Assembly: GCA_947683625.1 (NCBI GenBank)
Contig: CANTUR010000843.1
Span: 85,970-149,969 of the forward strand
Direction: 5' to 3'
DNA length: 64,000 bases
From: Mallotus nudiflorus
Taxonomy: Eukaryota > Streptophyta > Magnoliopsida > Malpighiales > Euphorbiaceae
Part shown: positions 49,801 to 60,387 of the stretch, in pieces
Layout: the number at the start of each line of letters is the position of its first letter
How positions within the stretch are numbered: the first letter of the stretch is position 1
Translations under genes and position numbers: made by a program
The notes under the pieces: generated by a model
Seen by the model: only the letters and a program-made list of their open reading frames with translations
Database searches by the model: none
Told to the model about the DNA's origin: nothing

Positions 49801-51870
49801 TTTTTCGTAAATTATTTTCAAATTATATATAATATACAATTTTTCTAAATAAATAAGTTTTTATCAGTTTTTTTTATAAGTTTTAGGGTTAATTATGTAA
49901 TTTGGGTTTTTAAAATGTATTTTAGTTAATATTTATGAATTTATCGAGAATTATTCATTTTTAATAATATTTTATTTAAAATTAGGGTTTTTATGTATCT
50001 AGCGGTAAAATAAATATTTTTAGCATTTGAATAACTAAATTATTGTGTTTTGCGTGTTAAAGGGTATTTTCGGTATTTCTATAATTATTCTGTGAATTGT
50101 GGACCTCGGTCGGTGAAATTGTAGTTTGGAGTCCGATTGAGGGATTATGTTTTGCGTATATTCGAAGTGTGTTTCTTTGTAGGATCGGCTCTACTCTTTG
50201 AGTAGAGAGATGTCCGTTTTACAGGGGAGGTTTTATCGGATTTTCGATAGAATTCTCATAAAATGTGATGTCCGGTTGATTTTCTATTTTAATTCTGTGT
50301 CTAAGGTTCTAGATTGAGTCTTTAGAATTTTTGTTAGATTTATTCTGATTTCATGTTGTCATTTGTTTGATTAGTTGCGCCGAGACTGAGTCCTAGTGGA
50401 CCAGACCCATCGGATCCGTCTTGAGGAGCGCAATAACAGTGAGTTGTTATTTTATATATACGTGTTCTAGGATGCATGTTTTTAGAAATGTATGTTTTAT
50501 TTTATAAAATATGCATACATGGTTTAATAATTACTTAGGTTTATTTTGGTATATTTTTGGTATATTTTGGTATATTTTAAACTATATGCATGTTTTATTA
50601 ATAAATTATTCTTAAAATGTTTTTAGGTATATTCATGGTTTATTTCTAGTTTATTTTGTAATTTAATTGAATTTATTTGACGTATATATACTCGGAATAT
50701 ACCTGGTTTATTTTTGATATATTTCTAGTATATATATATGGTTTATGTTGCTATTTTATTCAATCTCATGCATCATTTATTTATGAATGTTTGTTTTATA
50801 TAATAAATGAAGGATATCAATAGAACATGCTACCTAGTGGGCAGCATTAGGACCGAGTATGTACCGGTATGCTGATAGCATTTAGGCTATATTGCTAACC
50901 TATTTGTGGATTATCATCGGATTGATTTATTTAATGTGTGATGTGATTTGAGAGTGTGATTGCTGGAGCTTGGTTGACTAAGTGTCTCAGGGCCAATTAT
51001 ACTGACAGTCAGATTGCTGGAGCTCGGTTGACTTAGTGTCTCGGGGCCAGTTTACTGTCCAAATGGAACAAGTGAATTTATTTGGAATAATTGAGCCTGT
51101 ATCGCTAGAGTGTTGTCTAACACTGTTTGAGGTTGCGATTTTCTAGGGTTCTATTTGATCCTTCATAAATGGATATTATTTTCAGTAAAATATATACAAT
51201 GATTTTACTGCATCTGTGTGTATTTGCTTGTATATATATATTTATTATATATGCTATTGAATGTGTGCATTGTCATTTAGCTATGCATGTATATATATTA
51301 TAACAATTCACTCAATGAGGTTTGACTCCCCTCCATTGATTATTTTTCAGGAGAGTCATCATCTTCAGACCTCAGTAGCAGACCTATACGCCGGATTTCT
51401 TCCGCCCCGACTTCATTATGTAAACTACTTACCTGAGTTTTATTTTTATAATCTAGACACTGCAGTAGTTGTAAACAGATGTGAAACTTATGTATTACAT
51501 TATGTTTGTAAGAAATATGTATTTTAAAGATTTGAACTGGATTTTGTATTAAAGGATTATTTATATATGAGATGAGGATGTTCATTTAATTTTATTGGCG
51601 GATTATTATCTTATTTTTATTTATGATTCTATTTCAGTTGCAAAATATTTATTTATGTTATATTATTATCGCATGTTTATTTTATTTTTAGGCTTGCTAC
51701 GGGTTCCGGATTCGAAAGAATTCTCGTTCCCTAGCGCCGGTCATGGCCCGGTCGTGACATTAACTCTTAAGCTAGTTGAAGCACTTATATGTTCTCAAGA
51801 TTGGATCAGATTATCTAATAATCCAATCTCAGTTGAGGAGGCACTGGATGAGCTTGAAAACTTAAAAAAA
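46881..51870 (+). pseudogene. hAT (RICESLEEPER/DAYSLEEPER-like) transposase remnant
   Basis: ATG 46881 follows an acceptor-like TTGTTATAG. Recognisable parts in order: a decayed BED zinc finger (KHFERVK then CIYCAK, about 47020-47130), the first catalytic block (VSLTTDSWT, about 47474-47500), MDNAFSNDTA (about 47579-47608), PTRWNLTY (about 47861-47884), the EYWG region near 48190, and the C-terminal dimerisation domain. That domain is split: CASSIGG...FRSSLT ends at 48719, and the LTR insertion duplicated TTAAC before KLVEALICSQDWI resumes at about 51772. Many stops and frameshifts are present, including one at 48582 where a tryptophan codon is expected. No active protein is possible. Confidence 0.88.
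48720..51759 (+). mobile_element. Long solo LTR, family copy 4 (opposite orientation)
   Basis: The unit is 3040 bp, starting TGTAATATCCCG and ending GGTCGTGACA. It is flanked by the perfect duplication TTAAC (48715-48719 and 51760-51764). It is the reverse complement of copies 1, 2, 3 and 5. It is shorter because roughly 430 bp of AT-rich U3-like sequence are missing near 48875, between CCCGGAA and ATTACCATT. The GC-rich island is at 48880-49150, the GAGACACT-type boxes (here AGTGTCTC) at about 50970-51055. It sits inside the hAT transposase and so is younger than that element. Confidence 0.85.
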
Positions 51871-52161
51871 GGTTTGCATTTCTATTTATTCTTTTTTTTT
51901 GTGATTTATTTTAGGAATTTAAATTTACTTGGTACTTTCTCATTTATGCCTTTATGTCACTTGGTAGAACTACCTCAAATGGGTGTTGGTCCTTTACAGT
52001 CATAAGCAGCTGCTTTATGAAATCATAATCTTTTCTATTCTAGGAAATTCACTCTAACCTTATACACTTTTTTACTTTTATAATTTATGTGCCTCTACTG
52101 TAAATCACTTTATATTGCTCTGCTTTACTTACTTGATGACTTTGATATTTTTGTTTATTAA

Positions 52162-52275
52162 GAGTAATGTGACCAACTAGTCATTTAAGACCAAGTTGCA
52201 GTTGCTAACTCTTGTTATGAGTAATGTGACCAACTAGTCACTTGTGACTAAGTTGCGGTTGCTCACTCCTATATA
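52162..52275. repeat. Two tandem 57-bp units in the hAT element
   Basis: GAGTAATGTGACCAACTAGT starts both units (52162 and 52219). The units differ at a handful of bases. No coding role seen. Confidence 0.85.
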
Positions 52276-52440
52276 ACAAGCATTAAGGTGATGAGGAAGC
52301 TTCCACCATTTTGTATAACCAATCAAGGGATACAAAATGAATCTCTTGGTGGCAATTTATTAATTCCACTGGGATTGTATCTGTGTTACCTTTTTTAATT
52401 TGAAACTTAATATTTTCTAAGCCTTTGCTAACTGTTATAG

Positions 52441-52478
<38 letters not shown>
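52441..52478. repeat. (AT)n microsatellite
   Basis: Nineteen AT units in the 3' non-coding part of the hAT element. Confidence 0.95.
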
Positions 52479-52481
<3 letters not shown>

Positions 52482-53493
52482 TTTCTATTGATTGTTGTGT
52501 TTAATATTCTTCCTATTACATTACACTAATGACTTTTCTTTATCTGGCATGCTTATTATACAATGTAGGCCATTTATTTATTTGATTCTTTAGATGAGAC
52601 AAACCAAGAATGAGGTAGTGTCCTACTGTCCATTTATGCTAATGTAATAAGGAGGCTGATGAACTTTGATATACCTATTGTATTTAATGAGTTAGCATTT
52701 TCTCTGTTATTGATTTTTTTTTCAAGAATTTGAGGCAATGATGACACTGTTAAGCTTTCATCTCTTCAATTCTTTATAAAACTATTATGAATGCTACTTG
52801 GTTAAGTTTCTTTAGTAGCATAAATTTTATATTATTGCCAGAAATGTGGCATAGCATTCATATGATGATTTTATGTCATGAGCCTCAAATTTATACTTTT
52901 ATAAGTTTATTCTCATTATTTATGTTTATATTACATAATGTGTTAGCCTAACTTCAAACTATTTCTTTATTTCAGGACTGTCTCTACTAATTTTGGTGAT
53001 TCTTTTTGTTGTTGTTTGGATTTTTGTTGACACAGCAAGCAAATTATTTTGATTTTTTATATCCATGGAAGCTTACATATGATACTACTAACCATGGAAG
53101 AAAAACAAATGTGATGTAATCATTTTGTAATTAGTAGTAATATTTAAATGTAATTATTACTTAATATTTTTTTGTAAGCTTTACATTAGGCTTAGCCATT
53201 TAGGCCATGTTTAGGGTCATAGTCAGTGTAAAACATGGGTTTGGCCCAATATAGTGCTAAAAAAGTTAGTGAATTTTATATTTTTTGATTATGGTCCATT
53301 AAACAAAAGGCCTAATTTAAAGGCCCTCATCCGATCTTTTTACCTGGAAAATACCCAAAATTTATGTATATCTGATTCGTTGATTCCCTTATAATTAAGG
53401 GATGGGTAGATTGAAATTTATCAGTGTAATTAATCAATCTGTTTCCATCCTCTACCACCCGAACCGTTCGAACCCGATCGATGCACACCCCTA

Positions 53494-53940
53494 GGTTCAT
53501 GTCTAATTGACAATGAGAAGATAATATTAACACTGGATATTATTTGAAACTCTTTTAAATCTAAATGTGAAAATTCCAATTATCCATATTTAGTTCTCAT
53601 AAGTTGTGAGTGACCCCTAACATCAATATCAAAACTAGCCAAATATATATTAATTCACACGAACCCTTTAGTCATAATTACTGTGTACCAAAATCCATTC
53701 ATTAGAAGATCTCAATATAGCTTAGAGTCATGGTATAGTCAAACTCTAATAGCTTTATCACTTAAGCTCATCTCAAGTTCTATTCTTGATAAAACACAAC
53801 AAATACTAAAAACACTTTTTAGCACGGAAACTCTTTCAACTTGTGTTGTGTTTGTCTTGGATAGGAATTTATTCATCAAGAACAAACTTAGATAGCGTAG
53901 AATCTCATTCTAATTCACTCCAGGCAATGAATCCCATTTT
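53494..53940. other. Unassigned repeat-like sequence, left of LTR copy 5
   Basis: No coding region. It appears continuous with 57436-58832, because copy 5 is inserted between them with its own duplication. The joined sequence resembles non-coding LTR or flank DNA but could not be identified. Confidence 0.3.
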
Positions 53941-56729
53941 TATCATGACCCAAGATAGGAGGCCATGACCGACGCTAGGCAAGGGGAATTCTTTCGAATC
54001 CAGAATCTGTAGCAAGCCTTAAAAATAAAAGCAAGCAATATAATATAATAGATAAAATATTTGTACGGCGCGGAAATTAAATATCAAGTATAAAAATAAT
54101 AATTCCTCAACTGATTTTAATAGCATATATTTCATCCCATATATAATAAAATCTTTTAGTACAAATTTTCAGTTTAATATCCCGAAATTTAAATCTCATA
54201 CGTACATAATTATAAATACAACTCATAACAGATTAAAGTTCAACCACTACTGCAGTGTCTAGAGTACAAAATAAAACTCAGGTAAGCAGTTTACATAATA
54301 AAGCCGAAGCGGAAGAAATCCGGCGAACAAGTCTACTGTTGAGGTCTGAAGATGAAGACTCTCCTGAAAAAAAATCAACGGAGGGGAGTTAGACCTCACT
54401 GAGTGAATTGTTATAATATTTATACATGCATCTCCTATATGACAAATGCATATATATGTGTGTGTGTGTGTGTGTAGACATGTACACACAGACGCTGAAA
54501 AATCACTTCATATATAGTACTAGAAAAATATCAGTTTATGAAGGATCAAATAGAACCCTAAATGATCACAACCTCAAATAGTATTAGACAACACTCTAGC
54601 CATACAGGCTCACTTATTCCATTTGGATAGTAGACTAGCCCTGAGACATTAAGTCAACCAAACTCCAACAGTCAGACTGTTAGTGTGATTGGCCTCGAGA
54701 CACTTAGTCAATCGAGCTCCAGCAATCACACTCTCAAATCACATCTCACATTAATCAAATCAATCCAGTCATAATCCACAAATAGGTTAGTAATTTAACC
54801 TAAATTCTATTGTTGTACCGGTACGTACTCGGTTCTAGTGTTGCCCATTAGGTAGTACATTCTATTGATATCCTTCATTAAAATAAACTCATACATTCGT
54901 AAAATAAATGATGCATGATATTAATTTAAATGGCAATATAAACCATATATATACTAGAAATATACCTAAAATAAACTAAGTATATTTCAAGTACATATAT
55001 GTCAGATAAATTCAATTCAATTATAAAATAAACCAAAAATAAATCATATTTATACTTACCAACAATTTAGGTATAAATCAAAAGTAAAACATGCGTTTAT
55101 TTCAAAGTATACCAAAAATATAACTAAAATATACTAATCATTTATTAAAGCAATTTATGCATAAATCATGCAATTAAAACATATACTTCTAAAACATGCA
55201 ACCTAAATGCAACCATATATAAAATAACAACTCCCAGTTATGTGCTCCATGAGACGGGTCCGACGGGCCTGGTCCACTAGGCCTCAGTCTCAACGCAACT
55301 AAATAATCAAATCACAATACGAAATCAGAATGAATCTAACTTAACTTCTAGAGACTCGATCTAGAATTCTAAACACAGACAGATACAGAATCAGACCTGA
55401 TGTTACGTTTTATGAGAAGTCTACCGAAAATTCGGCAGAACCTCCTTTGTAAAATGAATATCTCTCTACTTAGAAAATAGAGCCAGTCCTGTAAGAAAAC
55501 ACACTTCGAAACAGAATATTCTCACAACCCTCGATTGGAATTTCAAATTACAATTCCATCGACCGATTCACAAGAAAATACCGTAAATACCAAAAATACC
55601 CTTTTTGATACCAAAATATAGCAAATTAAATATTTAAACACTAAGAATAATTATTTAACTAACAATTACTTAAAAACCCTAATATTAATATAATATTATG
55701 AAAAATCGATATTTTTTTATCAATTCACAAATATTAATAAAAATTCATTTTATAAATCCAAATTACTTAATTAGTCCAAAAACAAACTAAAAATTACTAA
55801 AAACCCATTTATTTACAAAAATAGTATATTATATATAATTTGAAAATAATTTTCAAAAAATAGTTTTAATTAGTTAAAAATAGTAAATAATTTGTAAAAA
55901 TCATTTATATACCTCAAATAATTATTAAAATCAATTTAACTTAATATTCAACTAATATTACTATCAAATTACCAAAATACCGCTAATATTTAAAAATTCA
56001 CATAATATACTATAAATACTCAAAAATTCAATAAAAATTATATAATTACTCTAAAATTATTTTCTCAACATATAATTCAATAAAATCAATAATTATACTC
56101 AATTAACCAATTAATTTTAACAGAACACATATAAAACCTATATTTCCAAAATTCACATAAACTAAACAAAATTATATTAATTACACAAAAATCACAAAAA
56201 ATATAAATTAAATTCTATAATTATTTTCAACCACCATAAACACTAAAAATCACAATTTCACAATTTATTTAATTAATTTACGAAAATTAGAAAATAATAA
56301 TAAAATAATAAAAAATTCACAAAAATCAAAATAAATTCTAAAAATTCCAAAGTGTAGATTGAGCTAGTAGAATCAACTTTTGTGAAGACACTAAGCTTGA
56401 ATCTTAAAGATAAAAGTTCAAAAAAAATTGAGAAATTAAAATGGCTGAAAATGAAATCAAGCTCAAATCTTTACCAAATCGAGTTTTCAAGCTACAAGGA
56501 GCTTGGAATCGGCTTCTATAGAGTTCTAGGAGTTCAACGGCACCATAGTCACCGGATTTTGTGATCGAAAAGTGGATGAACGGAGGAGAGAAGAGTTTCA
56601 GGTTTCTCGGCCAAAAACGGGTTGAACGACGCCGGAGAGGGTGGAGGAAGGTGGCGGAGGAGCTGGAGAGGAAGGCAACACTCTGGGAGGCACACCGACG
56701 ATAAGTGGCCGGACTTGTAGTGTGAGGAG

Positions 56730-56894
56730 AGGGGAGGGTTAGGTTTCAGGGGTGAGGGAGGTAGGAGAAGATGATGTTTTATTTATTATATATATATATA
56801 TATATATTAAAATTTTATATTATATTAATATAATTTATAGAGGGGAGGGGTAGGTTTCAGGGGTGAGGGAGGTAGGAGAAGATGATGTTTTATT

Positions 56895-56945
<51 letters not shown>

Positions 56946-56971
56946 CTTTATATTATATTAATGTAATTTAT
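56730..56971. repeat. Tandem duplication inside LTR copy 5
   Basis: Unit 1 is 56730-56840 and unit 2 is 56841-56971. Both open AGGGGAGGG and hold GAAGATGATGTTTTATTTAT, then an (AT)n tract and TATATTATATTAAT. The (AT)n tract is longer in unit 2 (56901-56940). Confidence 0.85.
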
Positions 56972-57080
56972 ATTATACTCACTTTAAACACACATAACAC
57001 AAATGTATATTATATAAATAATTATATATATATATATACACACATATATACAAATATGTAACACATGTATAAAATAACCC

Positions 57081-57083
<3 letters not shown>

Positions 57084-57161
<78 letters not shown>
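57084..57161. repeat. Long (AT)n microsatellite
   Basis: About 39 AT units in the U3-like part of LTR copy 5, the longest pure microsatellite in the window. Confidence 0.95.
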
Positions 57162-57164
<3 letters not shown>

Positions 57165-57435
57165 TGTATATGTATATATATTAATACACAAAATAATAAT
57201 CATGCATGAAACCATAGAATTTAATAAAATAAAATAACATTAAATAATAAAATATTATTTCCCAAAATAATGAGTTTCGAAAATTTTTTTACGTAGAAAA
57301 CTATAAATAAACGTAAAATAACATTAATTATTCACAAAATAATTAAATAATTAAATGTATATCTCTAAAATTTATTAATACTACATATCCCGATATAATA
57401 TAAAAATATTTAAAAACTCGGGTTCTAACAATTTT

Positions 57436-58832
57436 GGTCGAACACTCATCCTTACATTTAACTAACTAGAGCCACCACATGCCATATACCCATGTGTGAT
57501 TAACACAAGTATGTAAGCGGTAACAAACTCTAACCACTCAAATGTGGATGACCATGTCAGCTTAAGTTAAAGGATTTTATGCACCATTATAACCTAAATA
57601 GCGATCATTGACTATAAGTGAATATCCTTGTGATTATAAATCTAACGTCACTGTTTGATCCACTTATTATATGAGTATCCATATGTCTATTTTGATATCT
57701 CATATCAAGTAGCATGAGACTCACTACCTCCCACTATTAGTATCACATACTAATTAAAGAAAATAGACAGAGGTGATATTTTAATTAATATTACCCAAAT
57801 ATTAATTATTCGACTATGAACTATTTATAGCATATGTACTAAATAAATTTATAACTCATATTATCAACTCTTGATAATAAATTTATTTAACATAATGCTC
57901 AAAGGTAAATACTCAAATAAATAAACTCTATATTTAAATGAATATTATATAGCCATAGGCATAATTAATAATGTCATAATTAATACAAGAATGGCTTTAG
58001 GACACATCTATACTAACACTCACCTCATTCATAGCATCCATTAATTTGCATCTTGTAATTATCTTGTCATAACTTCAAATCTTCTTATAGCCCAAAATTT
58101 TTGTAAAAACTCTATATCATTTAAATGCATCAAATTCATCTCGTGCTTAAGGTTTCCACTTAACCTCGAAAATATATACTCATTCCTTAATAATTTAAAC
58201 AATTAAATCCTTCAGTCAGCTTTTTTTATAACTAATCCTTTAGTTTTCTTAGGGTAAAGCAACTCTAGTTAAAATTTTAAATTCGTAATTCTATTTTCTT
58301 ACTCCACACATTTACTCATGCAACCACTATCTTGTTGTATTCACACCTTATATAATTAATGAATTATCTACTTATCACTATATAACTACCCATTTCACTA
58401 CTAAGTATTCTATAACTTATACTTATTCCACACTGTCATTGTTATTTCATGGCTTAGCTAAACTAAATAACAAGTTCAAACACACCCTACACATTTCGCT
58501 TTCTTATCCAACCTTCCTCGTCTCTGCTCTTTTCTAAGTAAAACAAATCTCCCTAGAATGCTTATATAATTTCTCATAAAACATCATTCCATTAGTTCAT
58601 CTATAGCAGGGTCTCAATTATGCTTATGATTCAACTCTTATATAATAAAATAGAATAAATCACTCTATTATACTATTGAATATAAATTTCATCCATCATT
58701 AAGATAAAATTCAATAAATTATTAACACATTTAATGTCCATTAATCATATATTCAAATCTCAAATCCTTATATCTCATTATAATTCATAGTTCCCATTCT
58801 CATAAGACATATTCTAATAGATTATCTTTCTT
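57436..58832. other. Unassigned non-coding sequence
   Basis: No ORF with coding character. The first 600 bases are of fairly even composition and may be an old LTR fragment. The rest I cannot assign. ATACG at 58833-58837 is the likely target duplication left of copia element C. Confidence 0.35.
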
Positions 58833-58837
58833 ATACG

Positions 58838-60373
58838 TGTTGGGTACCGTGATGCAAACGCAGCGGAAAAATTAAAATTTTGTCACGTTCCCAAGCCTGG
58901 ATCCATGTATTCGACTAATTGATTAAATCTAGGGTTTTTAAAAATCTTACCAAAACGCAGAAGAGGCAAGATTCTCTAGACGGATGAGAGGAGGTTCACA
59001 CCGGTGACACCTTACCTCGAGCTTTTTGGCTTGGTTGTTCAGATCAAGACGTCTCTAAAAGGATGCGTCCTGTATAGGTATCCACACGAACAGCCCTTCA
59101 CAAAACGAATTTGAGTGTGTGTGCTAGCAACCTCTTGACTGTCTCACAAATCAAGAATAAAAGGAAAAACTCTGTCTTTATTTTTTTAAGAGGAAAGAAA
59201 ATGAATTTGGAGGCAAAAACAAGTGTGTGAAACCCTAGAGAATATAACATATTTATAGACTCCAAGTTAGGGTTTCACTTACCAATAACCTTTTGGTAAT
59301 TTTTCATTTATTATATTCTGATTTTGTTAAAAAAAAAATCAAAAATAATATCTTATTTATTTATTTAAAATAACATTTATCTTAAATAAATAAATAAATA
59401 AATAAAACACTTTAATTATTTATTTTCACAGAGTTTATTTTGGGCTTATTAAACCCATATCCGTTTTGGGCTTGTTCTAAGTGTGTGACCCTGTAGGTTC
59501 ACATAACATTGGCAGTGGGCCTAAATCTCTATTTAGGCCTACAAGTCATAAGTGGCCTCTAGCAAGACATTATGACTACCCAAGTCATGTGAAGTCAATA
59601 ATCCGACATAACCTAATTACAGTGAATTTTATGTCCTTTTATCACATGATATCTTAATTGAACATAAGGCATAGAATGTCATCCTTATATAGTTCAATAT
59701 TATGACTTGATTCCAAGTAGACTGAAAATGATAACTCTTTATCAATTCATTTCAGCATGGCCATGCATTTTCATTCAGTCTATCTCATCAAGGGGCCTTT
59801 AGATATCTTTCTCATATTAATGAGGGATAAATTCCTTCTAAATCACTCACATTCCTCACATAACTAATTTTATATCCAACAACTTTCTTTTAATCATCCG
59901 GTTAAAGACAATGTTAGAATGTGTCAAAACATAAAATAGCTATGTAGAAATCCATGATGATTTCAAGGTCAAAGGACCGAAATAAAATTACTATGATAAG
60001 AAATACTTATGATAATAATCTATGTAGTATTCTCATAGTGGGTCAATCCAGTACATGATCTCTCATCATGTACCTATGAGTTGACTTAATATCTCATATT
60101 TATGATTAGTAAAACATAACCATCAGTCAACATCATACTAGCCTTAATACTTTAATATTCATATAATGAATAAATGGCTAGGGATAATTAGAATAGAACT
60201 CTTATTTTAATCTAAGGGTTTTACTATCAAGTCACACACTTGATGACCTTAGTAAGAATTAACCATTCATGTAATTATCATAAAATCAAATGATACTATA
60301 ATACCTCTTTATTAATAAAATAAGAAAGTCAATACATAATCACAAATGATTAACCTAGTGCATATCACTAACA
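58838..60373 (-). repeat. 3' LTR of copia element C
   Basis: On the minus strand it begins TGTTAGTGATATG next to the polypurine tract and ends ACGGTACCCAACA, giving TG...CA ends and a length of 1536 bp. CGCAGCGG near 58860 is a usual feature of the end of such copia LTRs. The partner LTR is outside the window. Confidence 0.8.
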
Positions 60374-60386
60374 ATCTCCCACTTGC
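60374..60386 (-). other. Polypurine tract of copia element C
   Basis: Minus-strand GCAAGTGGGAGAT directly precedes the LTR start TGTTAG and overlaps nothing but the end of pol. Confidence 0.7.
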
Positions 60387-60387
60387 A

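Larger units (their letters stand above)
45436..53493 (+). mobile_element. hAT superfamily DNA transposon, decayed
   Basis: The right end is clear: TGCACACCCCTA at 53482-53493 is the reverse complement of a TAGGGGTGTGCA hAT terminal repeat. GC-rich subterminal sequence (GGGTTCGAACGGTTCGGGTGG in reverse complement) just inside it resembles the CAACGGGTTGCGGTTCGG segment near 45437-45454, which marks the approximate left end. That left terminus is degenerate and no 8-bp duplication could be matched. Inside are a leader with an intron-like region (45540-46880), a broken transposase (46881 to about 51870) and a non-coding 3' part. A solo LTR (48720-51759) interrupts the transposase. Confidence 0.7.
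53941..57430 (-). mobile_element. Long solo LTR, family copy 5
   Basis: The unit is 3490 bp. It is flanked by the perfect duplication ATTTT (53936-53940 and 57431-57435). The left end reads TATCATGACCC, with TA in place of TG, and the right end GTTCTAACA in place of GATATTACA. Both ends are mutated, and it is the most diverged copy by eye. Its conserved block with GAGACA boxes (about 54625-54705) is still clear. The GC-rich island is at 56540-56770, followed by a 111-bp tandem duplication and long (AT)n tracts. Confidence 0.8.

Noticed and set aside
56979..57215. 78-codon ORF of alternating Ile and Tyr
   Set aside because: Translation of an (AT)n microsatellite.
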